A stretch of 64,000 bases of DNA, from NCBI GenBank assembly GCA_035549015.1, contig DASZRW010000069.1, positions 9,281 to 73,280 on the forward strand. The letters are read 5' to 3'. The notes below the pieces were generated by a model. That model made no database searches. It worked only from the letters and a program-made list of their open reading frames with translations, and had not been told where the DNA came from. Of this stretch, positions 17,163 through 25,235 are shown one piece after another; position 1 is the stretch's first letter, and every line of letters begins with the position of its first letter. The position numbers and the translations under genes are program-made. This DNA comes from JAFDZV01 sp035549015. Lineage in GTDB: Bacteria; Bacteroidota; Ignavibacteria; OLB7.

Positions 17163-18950
17163 ATGAAAACGCTACGCTACACACTTGCGTTGATCCGATA
17201 CAACCCCGGCCTCTTTCTGCTGAACTGCCTGGTCTGGGGGCTGCATCACTCCCTGCCGGTGTTCACCGGCCTGCTGACCCGCGAGGTATTCAACACCCTC
17301 TCCGGGAACGCAACCATGGGCATCAACGTCTGGACGCTGCTGGTGCTGATTGCGACGGTTGCCGCCACACGCATCTCGATCATGGCCTACGGCGTCCGGC
17401 AATGGAGCACGTACTACTTCGAGGCGAGCACCGTGCTGCGCCGCAATCTTCTGCGCTGGCTGGTGAGCGGCTACGGCTCGCGCGTTCTCACGGATTCGCC
17501 CGGCGAGGCCGTGAGCCGCTTTCGCGACGACGTTGACGACGTTGTGCGATACATCGAGAACTGGACGGACAGTATCGGGCACATTCTCCTGATGCTGGTG
17601 GCGCTCGGCGTGATGTATGCAACTGCTCCGCTCGTGACGCTGGCGGTGCTTGTGCCGCTGGTTGGCATCGCGGTGTTCACGCAGCGCGTCAGCGGACGGA
17701 TTCGCAAGTATCGCCGCGCGATGCGTGAGGCAACCGGGCGCGTTACCGCCTTCATCGGCGAGATCTTCGGCTCCGTTCAGGCACTGAAGGTAGCCTCGGC
17801 GGAGCGGCATGTGGTTGAACAGTTCCGGCGTCTGAACGATGAGCGGCATCACGTGGCGCTGAAGGACAGCGTGCTTCGCGAGATCGTTCGTTCGCTGGAT
17901 ACCAGCATCGTGAACGTGAGCACCGGAGCAATTCTCATCATGCTCGCCTCCGCCGCCCGCCAGAACATGTTCTCCGTGGGCGACTTCGCTCTGTTCCTCT
18001 TCTTCCTGAACAGGATCACACGCAGCCTGTCGCTGATCGGTGACCTGCTGGCTTCGCACAGACGCTCCGGCGTTTCGTACGAGCGAATGACGGCAATGAT
18101 GGCGAATGCTCCCTCCGGCTCGATCGTCGCTTCGGACCCGATGCCGCTGAGCGTGCACGGGCTTCAGCCGTTCGAGATCGAAGCGGACCGCCCGCCGCAC
18201 GTGGAGCGGCTGCGAACGCTGCAGGTAAAGGACCTGGTCTATCTCCACCCAACCACCGGCCGTGGCATCGCCAACGTCACGTTCAACGTGGCGCGCGGCG
18301 AGTTCGTGGTGATTACCGGACGGATCGGCGCCGGGAAGACGACGCTGCTTCGAACGCTGCTGGGGCTTCTCCCCCGGCAGTCCGGGGAGATCCTCTGGAA
18401 CGACCAGTCCGTGCAGGACCCTGCATCGTTCCTCCGCCCGCCGCATACGGCGTACACGCCGCAGGTTCCGCGCCTGTTCAGCGACACGCTGCGGAGCAAT
18501 ATTCTGCTGGGTGAGGAAGGGGATGATGAGGCTCTGGCCGAATCGGTGCGGCTGGCAGTGCTGCAGCCGGACGTGGACGATCTCGAACTGGGCCTGGAGA
18601 CCACCGTAGGCCCGCGCGGCGTGAAGCTCTCCGGCGGCCAGGTGCAGCGCGGTGCGGCGGCGCGCATGCTGATGCGCAGTGCGGATCTGATGATCTTCGA
18701 CGACATCTCGAGCGCGCTGGATGTGGAAACGGAGCGGACGCTGTGGGAGGGATTGTTCGAGCAGCGCGAGGCAACCTGCATCGTTGCATCGCACCGTCGT
18801 GCGGCGCTGCAGCGCGCCGACCGCATCATCGTGCTGTTCGAAGGGGAGGTCGTGGCCGAGGGGAAGCTGGATGCATTGCTTCGCACCTGCGGCGAGATGC
18901 GAATGTTGTGGAATACATCGCAGGAAGAGGAGTTGCCCACGATCGCGTAA
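17163..18950 (+). CDS. ABC exporter half-transporter (partner subunit with degenerate catalytic Asp)
   Basis: This 595-residue partner of the preceding gene lies 180 bp downstream on the same strand. It has an N-terminal transmembrane domain and a nucleotide-binding domain with Walker A (GRIGAGKTT), a canonical signature (LSGGQVQRGAAA) and switch His (IVASHRRAA). The residue after Walker B is Asp (MIFDDISSALD), not the catalytic Glu. Combined with the partner's degenerate signature, this gives one consensus and one degenerate ATP site, as in LmrCD/TM287-288-type exporters. A terminator at 18992-19025 follows, so the two genes probably form the whole unit. Confidence 0.88.
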   Translation: MKTLRYTLALIRYNPGLFLLNCLVWGLHHSLPVFTGLLTREVFNTLSGNATMGINVWTLLVLIATVAATRISIMAYGVRQWSTYYFEASTVLRRNLLRWLVSGYGSRVLTDSPGEAVSRFRDDVDDVVRYIENWTDSIGHILLMLVALGVMYATAPLVTLAVLVPLVGIAVFTQRVSGRIRKYRRAMREATGRVTAFIGEIFGSVQALKVASAERHVVEQFRRLNDERHHVALKDSVLREIVRSLDTSIVNVSTGAILIMLASAARQNMFSVGDFALFLFFLNRITRSLSLIGDLLASHRRSGVSYERMTAMMANAPSGSIVASDPMPLSVHGLQPFEIEADRPPHVERLRTLQVKDLVYLHPTTGRGIANVTFNVARGEFVVITGRIGAGKTTLLRTLLGLLPRQSGEILWNDQSVQDPASFLRPPHTAYTPQVPRLFSDTLRSNILLGEEGDDEALAESVRLAVLQPDVDDLELGLETTVGPRGVKLSGGQVQRGAAARMLMRSADLMIFDDISSALDVETERTLWEGLFEQREATCIVASHRRAALQRADRIIVLFEGEVVAEGKLDALLRTCGEMRMLWNTSQEEELPTIA

Positions 18951-18991
18951 GCCCGGCGATGCGCGGCTCCGGACGGGCGGCAGTAAAAGGG

Positions 18992-19025
18992 ACGGGTCTG
19001 AATCAGCCAGTCGATTCAGACCCGT
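18992..19025 (+). terminator. Terminator after the ABC exporter pair
   Basis: ACGGGTCTGAATC and GATTCAGACCCGT form a perfect 13-bp stem with an 8-nt loop. No long T run follows. Confidence 0.65.
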
Positions 19026-19505
19026 ATCCCATTGCCTTTATGATTTCCAGACCATACACGTTCGTAGTTACGAGGGGGCACCGCCTTCGTAGCAGTATCC
19101 ACGTAACGTATACTTTCAGACCTCGGGAATGCTGGAGGTGGAGATGGCACTACATCGCCTATCGGAATGACCACCGGCTCCGTATGACAAGTAACGAACT
19201 TCCTCGTGAATGAGTTAGGGCAAAATGTACTTGAAGGAGAAGTGATTCGATTTGCGCGGGAAAAGCCGGCTGTTCGTCGGGCAAGACCGATTTCCTCCGG
19301 AACCGGAGAGGCCATCCACAAGATTGCCGGGCCACTCCTCCGGCACCGGATGCCTGTTCTGCGTGAAGCGGCGGAGCCCATCCACAAGATTCTTCATGCC
19401 CGGAGCCCGGCTCGCGCCGGCCCCTCATGCGGCCATGCTCCAAACAGGAAGCGGGCACACGTGATGCCACGCATGCCCGCTCGATCGCTTCAACCCGGTG
19501 GATGC
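19026..19505. other. intergenic stretch with a short in-frame duplication
   Basis: No convincing gene. The 14-bp word CCATCCACAAGATT occurs at 19312-19325 and 19378-19391, exactly 66 bp apart. In a minus-strand frame (19215-19397) this encodes NLVDGL twice. That frame has no ribosome site or family match. It looks like decayed or repetitive DNA. Confidence 0.4.
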
Positions 19506-19718
19506 CTACCGGCTGCTGCAGCAACCGGCTCCGCAGCCGCTGCAGGCACAGCCGGGATCGCAGGTGCAGGCCCCCCTGACTCCGCCGCAGAGGCAGGCAC
19601 AGGCGCCCTTGCTGCAGCACGCGGCAGCGCACGCCGCATCCTTCGAGGAGCCGAACGCAGACATCGAAACGATGACCGCCGCGGCTCCAACCGCGAGGAC
19701 TCCAATCAGCTTCTTCAT
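19506..19718 (-). CDS. Small secreted cysteine-rich protein
   Basis: This 70-residue protein begins MKKLIGVLAVGAAAVIVSMSAFG, a clear signal sequence, after which 13 of about 47 residues are cysteine (patterns CACLC, CTC, CAC, CC). AAGGA lies nine bases before the ATG at 19718. The high Cys content with Gly/Ala/Ser spacers recalls metallothionein-like metal-binding peptides or small envelope Cys-rich proteins, but no recognised domain is seen. The Cys-rich membrane protein just upstream on the same strand (to 20163) suggests a shared metal- or redox-related role, which is inference only. Confidence 0.7.
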   Translation of the reverse strand: MKKLIGVLAVGAAAVIVSMSAFGSSKDAACAAACCSKGACACLCGGVRGACTCDPGCACSGCGAGCCSSR

Positions 19719-19767
19719 GGTTCTGTTCCTTGTTTGAACATTGCTCATCGTGTTGATCAACCGGCCG

Positions 19768-20163
19768 TCACCATCGTGACAGGCCATCGGGGCAGACCCC
19801 GCTGTTGGACTCGAGCAATGTCCGCGGTGGATGAAACGGCGCCATCCCGGGAAGGATGATGATCGGTTCCGCACGATCGGCCACCCTGTCCGCGGAATTC
19901 GCAATCGCCCCGGATCGCTCCAGAGCGCTCACAAAGAAGGTGAACATGGTAAGGCAGCAGCAGTCGGCGCGATCGTCACAGCAACTCCCGCTCCTCTGCT
20001 TCCCCGGCTCCGCGTGGCGTGGTGCGCAGCAGCTCTTGCGTTGAACGCTCGAACCGTGCACCGTGAGCGGGCAACTGGCCTGCATACGCATGGCCGAGAG
20101 CTGCGGCATCGCCAGCACAAGGAGTACGAGGAAGGAAGCAATATGGCGTTGCATGCGAATCAT
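19768..20163 (-). CDS. Exported protein with paired-cysteine motifs
   Basis: This 131-residue protein starts with a signal-like hydrophobic segment (IASFLVLLVLAMPQLSA). Cys pairs and a triplet follow (KSCCAP, GSCCDD, DCCCLT), then a second hydrophobic stretch (LTMFTFFVSAL) and a C-terminus containing IIILPGMAPFHPPRTLL. The arrangement resembles small CC-rich envelope proteins of Bacteroidota-type bacteria often found near metal-handling genes (the HYC_CC_PP-like group), though the HYC element is not seen, so the family link is tentative. Two starts are possible (20163 and 20154). The secreted Cys-rich peptide gene follows 49 bp downstream, probably co-transcribed. Confidence 0.6.
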   Translation of the reverse strand: MIRMQRHIASFLVLLVLAMPQLSAMRMQASCPLTVHGSSVQRKSCCAPRHAEPGKQRSGSCCDDRADCCCLTMFTFFVSALERSGAIANSADRVADRAEPIIILPGMAPFHPPRTLLESNSGVCPDGLSRW

Positions 20164-20260
20164 TCGGCTGGAATATAGCCTTCATCTACGGGACTTCCAT
20201 GCCACCGGCATCCGGATGATGCATGATGCCCGCCGCGCGCAGCCGGGCGATGCATACGGC

Positions 20261-20824
20261 TCACCACGTGGTCCCCGCAAGCGCTCCGCCGAATGCGATG
20301 TAGGAGTGCACCATGGAATGAAGCCGGCCGGCAAGCGCCTGGTCCTTGAGCGAACCATCCTCGGCAAACGCATTCTGCGCGGCAGCCAGCGCGAACATGT
20401 CCGGATGCAGTGCCATGCCGCATCCCTCCAGCGGCACACGCAGTTGCCAGAGTCCGCGAATGCCTCCCACCATCGATGTGGAGGCCGCCATCAGCAGCCC
20501 GGTCTTGCGCTGCAGCGGAACGGGGCGGAATCGGGAGACCCAGTCGATCGCGTTCTTCAAGGTGCCGGCCATCGAAAAGTTGTATTCGGGTGACGAGATG
20601 ATGATCCCGTCCGCCGCCCTGATCCGCTCCGCCAGCGCCTGGGCACCCGGAGGGAAGCCCTCGGTATCCTGCATATCGCCATCGTAGATCGGCATGGCGA
20701 ACTCCGCGAAGTCCGCATGGTCAACCTCCGCCCCGGCCTCGCGGGCGATATCGATTGCGAGGCGCAGCAGCTTCTTGTTCAATGACTCACGCCGCAGCGA
20801 GGCGGCAAACGCGAGAATCTTCAT
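20261..20824 (-). CDS. NAD(P)H-dependent FMN reductase family protein
   Basis: This 187-residue flavodoxin-fold protein is of the NADPH-dependent FMN reductase / ArsH-like family. The phosphate-binding start is MKILAFAASLRRESLNKKL, and the FMN-contact loop reads IISSPEYNFSMAGTLKNAIDWVSR, the family hallmark. Likely activities are azo, quinone, chromate or flavin reduction; the substrate cannot be read from sequence. The gene is complete and of normal length. It lies about 100 bp downstream of the pirin gene on the same strand, and the two are often co-regulated redox-response genes. Confidence 0.9.
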   Translation of the reverse strand: MKILAFAASLRRESLNKKLLRLAIDIAREAGAEVDHADFAEFAMPIYDGDMQDTEGFPPGAQALAERIRAADGIIISSPEYNFSMAGTLKNAIDWVSRFRPVPLQRKTGLLMAASTSMVGGIRGLWQLRVPLEGCGMALHPDMFALAAAQNAFAEDGSLKDQALAGRLHSMVHSYIAFGGALAGTTW

Positions 20825-20921
20825 CCTTCAAACTCCTGGTCACGTTTCGTTGATCGTTGATTCGCGACGCACGGTACGGGCCTGCGAAACAACTCGACGC
20901 CGGCCCATCGGTTCGGATCGA

Positions 20922-21620
20922 TCAGTTCAGATCGAACAGAAGCACCTCGGCCGGTTCGGTTGCCGCGATCGCGAGCGCAGACTCTCCGGAAACGGCGGCG
21001 CCATCGCCTGCGCTCATCGACCCGCCGTTCAAGGTAACCTTCCCGCGCGCAACCTGAACCCATGCATGACGATCGGGACGTAATAAATGCTCAACGCGCT
21101 CGCCCGGCTCCAGCAGCGTCGCGAAGAGATCCACATCCTGATTGATCGATACCGAACCGTCGCGTCCGTCGTGCGAGGCGATCAGCCGAAGCACGCCGCG
21201 CTTCTCATCGGCAGTGAAGGCCTTCTGCTCGTATCCCGGCTTCAGGCCGGCCCGCTCCGGCAGCAGCCAGATCTGAAGCAGATGCACGCGATCGGTCTCC
21301 GAATGATTGTACTCGCTGTGCGTTACGCCGGTCCCCGCGCTCATGCGCTGCACGTCGCCCGGCACCATCACCGAGCCGTTGCCCATGCTGTCGCGATGCT
21401 CCAGCGCCCCTTCGAGCACATAGGTGATGATCTCCATGTCCCGATGCGGATGCGTTCCAAACCCGTTCCCCCCCAGCACATAGTCCTCGTTGATCACGCG
21501 CAGGTCCCGGAAGCCCATGTGGGAAGGATCGTAGTAGCTGGCGAATGAAAATGTATGATAGGTATTCAGCCACCCATGATCGAAGTGGCCGCGTTTGCTG
21601 GCAGGACGAAGAGTAGTCAT
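20922..21620 (-). CDS. Pirin family protein (bicupin)
   Basis: This 232-residue two-domain cupin starts MTTLRPASKRGHFDHGWLNTYHTFSF, the conserved opening of YhhW-type pirins. Metal-binding histidines are in GTHPHRDMEIITYVLEG and THSEYNHS. YhhW-type bacterial pirins can act as quercetin dioxygenases or redox-related regulators; the role here is unspecified. The RMSAGTGVTHSE segment is diagnostic. It is followed by the FMN reductase gene and preceded by the VOC-family gene, all on the minus strand with short gaps. Confidence 0.92.
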   Translation of the reverse strand: MTTLRPASKRGHFDHGWLNTYHTFSFASYYDPSHMGFRDLRVINEDYVLGGNGFGTHPHRDMEIITYVLEGALEHRDSMGNGSVMVPGDVQRMSAGTGVTHSEYNHSETDRVHLLQIWLLPERAGLKPGYEQKAFTADEKRGVLRLIASHDGRDGSVSINQDVDLFATLLEPGERVEHLLRPDRHAWVQVARGKVTLNGGSMSAGDGAAVSGESALAIAATEPAEVLLFDLN

Positions 21621-21703
21621 TGCCGTGTCCTCGAGATGTCGTTGGATGAATGTCGTTGCTCGGCCACGTCCCCTCGCGGGAGGAGGCCGTACCGGAGGCA
21701 GGT

Positions 21704-22144
21704 TCAGCCGGCGATGGCATAGGGGCGGTCACCGGCGAACGCATCGGCCGGGGCGGCCCACTCATCGCGCGGGACATCCACGCCGAACTCCACCAGATTG
21801 CCGTCGGGATCGCGAACGTAGAACGAACGCATCACGTTGTGATCCGCCGTGCCGCGCAGGTCGACTCCGGCCTCGCGCAGCCGATGGTAGATCTCCGCAA
21901 GCGCGGCCTCGTCGCTCACGTCGAAACAGAAATGGAACAGCCCTGTCTCCCGTCGCGACGGAACGGCCGCATCCGCTCCAACTTCCAGCAGCGCAAAATC
22001 GTGATGATGCGCTCCGGCCGAATAGAAATTCATGCCCGGCCTGCTTCCCACCAGTTCCAGGCCCACGAGCCCGCGGTAGAACCGGTCCGCAACCGCAAGA
22101 TCGCGAACCTTCAGTACCAGATGATTGATGCCATGGAGTGCCAT
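21704..22144 (-). CDS. VOC superfamily (glyoxalase/dioxygenase-like) protein
   Basis: This 146-residue protein has paired beta-alpha-beta-beta-beta modules. It opens GINHLVLKVRDLAVADRFYRGLVGLELVG and later reads GLFHFCFDVSD, RGTADHNVMRSFYVRDPDGNLVEF. The DPDGN and terminal Glu are typical of the metal-binding vicinal-oxygen-chelate fold (glyoxalase, fosfomycin resistance, ring-cleavage dioxygenase). No substrate can be deduced. The ATG at 22144 begins right before the first strand; longer upstream frames are not supported. Confidence 0.87.
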   Translation of the reverse strand: MALHGINHLVLKVRDLAVADRFYRGLVGLELVGSRPGMNFYSAGAHHHDFALLEVGADAAVPSRRETGLFHFCFDVSDEAALAEIYHRLREAGVDLRGTADHNVMRSFYVRDPDGNLVEFGVDVPRDEWAAPADAFAGDRPYAIAG

Positions 22145-22288
22145 TCTCTTCCTCACCGGCTGGTTATCGTGAATCGGATCCAATATACGGCTAAACAATA
22201 TTTGTCGCAACAACTATATCCGACGCGATATCTCTCCGCTCTGCGGACCGAACGATCGGACGGCCGGGGATGCCGGCGGCACATGGCG

Positions 22289-23134
22289 TCAACGTGCCGC
22301 GGCAAGGAGCAGTGCGCACAGGAGAAGCATGAAGAATACGGCCGAGCGCTTCCATGCGAGCGAAAGCGGAAACAACTGCTGCCCGATGAAGGTGGAGGGG
22401 AAGCTCTCGATCCCATCGAAGCCCAGGCGTTCCGGAGCCTGCGGTTCGCCGGCGGCCGGCATGTATGCCGTGCGGAAGATCCAGTCCCACAGGCTCAGCC
22501 CGATGCCGAAGTTGACGTTGTGCGAGCCGGCTCCATCACGGTCGTGATGCCAGATGTGCATCGCCGGCGAGTTGATCACGTACTTCAGCGGGCCGATATC
22601 CACCTTCAGGTTCGCATGATTGAAGTGTCCGATGAAGGTGTTGAACACGGTGACAGCCACCACGATCGACTCGTCCGCGCCGAGCAGCATCAACGGCAGA
22701 AACTTGATCAGCTCGTAGACCACCACCTCCCCCCAGTGATAGCGCATGTTCCCGATCCAGTCCATCGTGGTGATGGAGTGGTGCACGCGATGAATGGACC
22801 ACAGGAACCCGACGCGATGAAGCAGATTGTGCGTGCACCACATCAGGAAATCCTGCACCAGAAAGAAGAGCAGGAACTGTAGAACGAACGGCAGGCCGTT
22901 CAACAGGTTCGCACCGGGCAGGCCCTCCACTCCCAGGGAGCGAAGCATGCCGATGAACCATGCGTAGGCCAGGCCCTTCACGAGGCTGTAGCCGAGATAG
23001 TAGAAGGCGTATCCGTTGAACGCCCAGTGAACGATGTCGGTGATGATGCCGCGGCGGATCTGCGTCTGGTTCGGACGGCGCGGCCACAGCCATTCCAGGA
23101 GAACGAACAGAATGGAAATGATCAGGTATGGCAT
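22289..23134 (-). CDS. Sterol desaturase / fatty acid hydroxylase family membrane protein
   Basis: This 281-residue integral membrane di-iron enzyme starts MPYLIISILFVLLEWLWP. Histidine boxes are visible as HNLLHR, HRVHHS, HFNHANLK and HIWHHDRD, the clusters that bind the di-iron centre of the fatty-acid hydroxylase superfamily. Several hydrophobic helices flank them. Members hydroxylate or desaturate lipids, sterols or carotenoids; the substrate here is unknown. The gene lies 20 bp downstream of the methyltransferase gene on the same strand, so the two may act on one small-molecule or lipid substrate. Confidence 0.9.
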   Translation of the reverse strand: MPYLIISILFVLLEWLWPRRPNQTQIRRGIITDIVHWAFNGYAFYYLGYSLVKGLAYAWFIGMLRSLGVEGLPGANLLNGLPFVLQFLLFFLVQDFLMWCTHNLLHRVGFLWSIHRVHHSITTMDWIGNMRYHWGEVVVYELIKFLPLMLLGADESIVVAVTVFNTFIGHFNHANLKVDIGPLKYVINSPAMHIWHHDRDGAGSHNVNFGIGLSLWDWIFRTAYMPAAGEPQAPERLGFDGIESFPSTFIGQQLFPLSLAWKRSAVFFMLLLCALLLAAAR

Positions 23135-23154
23135 CGGTTCAACCTCGCATGCAA

Positions 23155-23934
23155 TCAGCGGCCGGGCTTTCGCAGATCGAAGGCCACGGAGTTCGGCATC
23201 ATTCGTAAACGGTTCACGGTTTGCGGGTCGATCTCCGCGACGGACGCCGGCCCGGCCGTGGGCTCGCAGAACTCCACGATCTCGAATCCGGATTCGGTGA
23301 ACGCCCTCCAGTACTCCGAGAGCGGACGGTGATAGCAGATGAACGACGATGTGAAGTGCCCCCACTCCTCGCGATACTCGTACTCGTCGAAATACGGCCG
23401 GCTCCAGCGGAACACCGTCTGCCCATCCGGGAGCCGGGAGAAGCCGTTGTCCGGCGGGGAGAAGCAGGGATGGGTGAAAACGAGAACCGCCCGGCCGTGC
23501 GGGCGCAACACGCGGTGGAACTCGCGAACCGCGCCCCGCATGTCCGGCAGATCCATCAGCACATAGTTCGAGACCACACGGTCCATCGATTCATCGCCGA
23601 TCACATTCAGCGCCGCGCAGTCCGCAACACGAACGTCGGCAGCGGCTCCGCGCGCGGCGGCATTCCGGCGCGCAACGCCGGCCATCCCGGCCGATACGTC
23701 CACGCCGACGGCGCGGGCCCCCTTCTCCATCAGCTTCAGCAGCAGATAGCCGGTGCCGCAACCGGCATCCAGCACATCCAGGCCGCCCACGTCGCCAAGC
23801 ATGCGCCACAGCACCGGATCGGAGTTGAGACGGCGGTTCGCGTCCCCCTCCGTGCCGACCTGCCGGTGCCATTCCTCCGCCTTCGCATCCCACGATGCGC
23901 TCAGCTTCTCCAACTCCGTCGTATCCATGCTCAT
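23155..23934 (-). CDS. Class I SAM-dependent methyltransferase
   Basis: This 259-residue protein carries the SAM-binding motif I (LDVLDAGCGTGYLLLKL), the acidic motif II region (ARAVGVDVS) and a later motif near ESMDRVVSNYVLMDLPD. The C-terminal half (HPCFSPPDNGF, WSRPYFDEYEYREEWGHFTSSF) resembles small-molecule O- or C-methyltransferases of the UbiE-like type. The substrate cannot be determined. It probably forms a two-gene unit with the sterol-desaturase family gene 20 bp downstream. Confidence 0.87.
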   Translation of the reverse strand: MSMDTTELEKLSASWDAKAEEWHRQVGTEGDANRRLNSDPVLWRMLGDVGGLDVLDAGCGTGYLLLKLMEKGARAVGVDVSAGMAGVARRNAAARGAAADVRVADCAALNVIGDESMDRVVSNYVLMDLPDMRGAVREFHRVLRPHGRAVLVFTHPCFSPPDNGFSRLPDGQTVFRWSRPYFDEYEYREEWGHFTSSFICYHRPLSEYWRAFTESGFEIVEFCEPTAGPASVAEIDPQTVNRLRMMPNSVAFDLRKPGR

Positions 23935-24052
23935 TCAGTGTGTGGTCTGTTGTTCGTTGGTCATGAGTATCCGCACGTACCCTGCCCCCTCCCGGGCCGC
24001 CGGGCTGCCAGGCCGCCGCGCTCCCGGGCCGCCGCGCTCCCGGGCTCCGGAA

Positions 24053-25174
24053 CTACGCGCCGAGCGCCTGCTCGAGATCGGCGATGAGATCGTCCTGATG
24101 CTCCAGGCCGATCGAGAGACGCAACAGATTCGCCGGTGTTGAACTGCCGGGCGGCTCGACGGAGGCACGATGTTCCACCAGGCTGTGAACCCCGCCCAGG
24201 CTGGTTGCCCGGACGAACAGCTTCAGGCGGGCCGCAACGGCAATCGCCTCGGCGGCTTCGCCGCGCACCTGCACGGAGAGCATTCCACCGAAGCGCTCCA
24301 TCTGTCGCACTGCGATATCATGCCCGGGATGCGAGGGGAGGCCCGGATAGTGTACCCGCTCGACCCGGGGATGCGCCTCCAGCCATCGGGCGATCGCGAG
24401 AGCGCTCCCGGACTGCGCACGCACCCGCAGCGGAAGCGTCTTGATCCCCCGCATCACCAGCCAGCAATCGAACGGCGACGCCACGCCGCCGAAGCGCATC
24501 TGCACGGTACGAACCCGTTCGGCCAGGCCCTGCTCCTCCCTGAAGACAAGCACGCCGGCCATGACATCACTATGCCCGCCGAGATATTTGGTTGCCGAGT
24601 GCATCACGATGTCCGCTCCCAGCGCAAGCGGGCGCTGGAGCACGGGGGTGGCGAACGTGTTGTCGATCCCCAGGAGCGCGCCGCCGGCGTGAGCGATGGC
24701 TGCCACACCTTCCACATCCACCACCTTGAGCATCGGATTGGTGGGGCTCTCTCCCCAGACCAGGACGGTATTGGGACGCATGGAGGCGGCCACGGCCTCG
24801 AGGTCCGTGAAGTCCACGAACGTATGCTCCAGCCCCCAACGCTCGAAGTGTCCCGTGAGGATCGTCGCGGTGCCGTAGTAGGCATCCGATGCGACAACAA
24901 CGTGGTCGCCCGGAGCAAGCGATTCCAGCACGGCTGCGATGGCTCCCATCCCGGAGGCGAAGGCCACGCCGCATGCTCCCCCCTCCAGCGCCTGGACGCA
25001 TGCCTCGAACGTGTCGCGATTCGGATTGCTGTAACGGCTGTAGAGATGCCCGTGCGGGAGAGTGCCGTCCTCCGCACGCTCGAATGTTGTCGAAAGCGAA
25101 ATCGGTGCCGCAACTGCCCCGGCATTCAGATCCGGCGTCTCTCCGGCGTGAACGGCAAGTGTGTCGATTCTCAT
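24053..25174 (-). CDS. PLP-dependent Cys/Met metabolism enzyme (cystathionine gamma-synthase/lyase type)
   Basis: This 373-residue fold-type I PLP enzyme opens RIDTLAVHAGE and shows the family blocks YSRYSNPNRDTFE and CGVAFASGMGAIAAVLESL. The PLP lysine lies in HSATKYLGGHSDVMAG. The C-terminal block SLGGVHSLVEHRAS...RLSIGLEHQDDLIADLEQAL is typical of cystathionine gamma-lyase and synthase. Distinguishing synthase, gamma-lyase, beta-lyase and methionine gamma-lyase is not possible by eye. It lies 61 bp upstream of the amidohydrolase stop; neither neighbour is a sulfur-metabolism gene. Confidence 0.9.
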   Translation of the reverse strand: MRIDTLAVHAGETPDLNAGAVAAPISLSTTFERAEDGTLPHGHLYSRYSNPNRDTFEACVQALEGGACGVAFASGMGAIAAVLESLAPGDHVVVASDAYYGTATILTGHFERWGLEHTFVDFTDLEAVAASMRPNTVLVWGESPTNPMLKVVDVEGVAAIAHAGGALLGIDNTFATPVLQRPLALGADIVMHSATKYLGGHSDVMAGVLVFREEQGLAERVRTVQMRFGGVASPFDCWLVMRGIKTLPLRVRAQSGSALAIARWLEAHPRVERVHYPGLPSHPGHDIAVRQMERFGGMLSVQVRGEAAEAIAVAARLKLFVRATSLGGVHSLVEHRASVEPPGSSTPANLLRLSIGLEHQDDLIADLEQALGA

Positions 25175-25235
25175 GAGAGCAGAACATCAATTGGTGGGCA
25201 TGTATACCGCATGCGCTTCGGCATGCGATCGCGCG

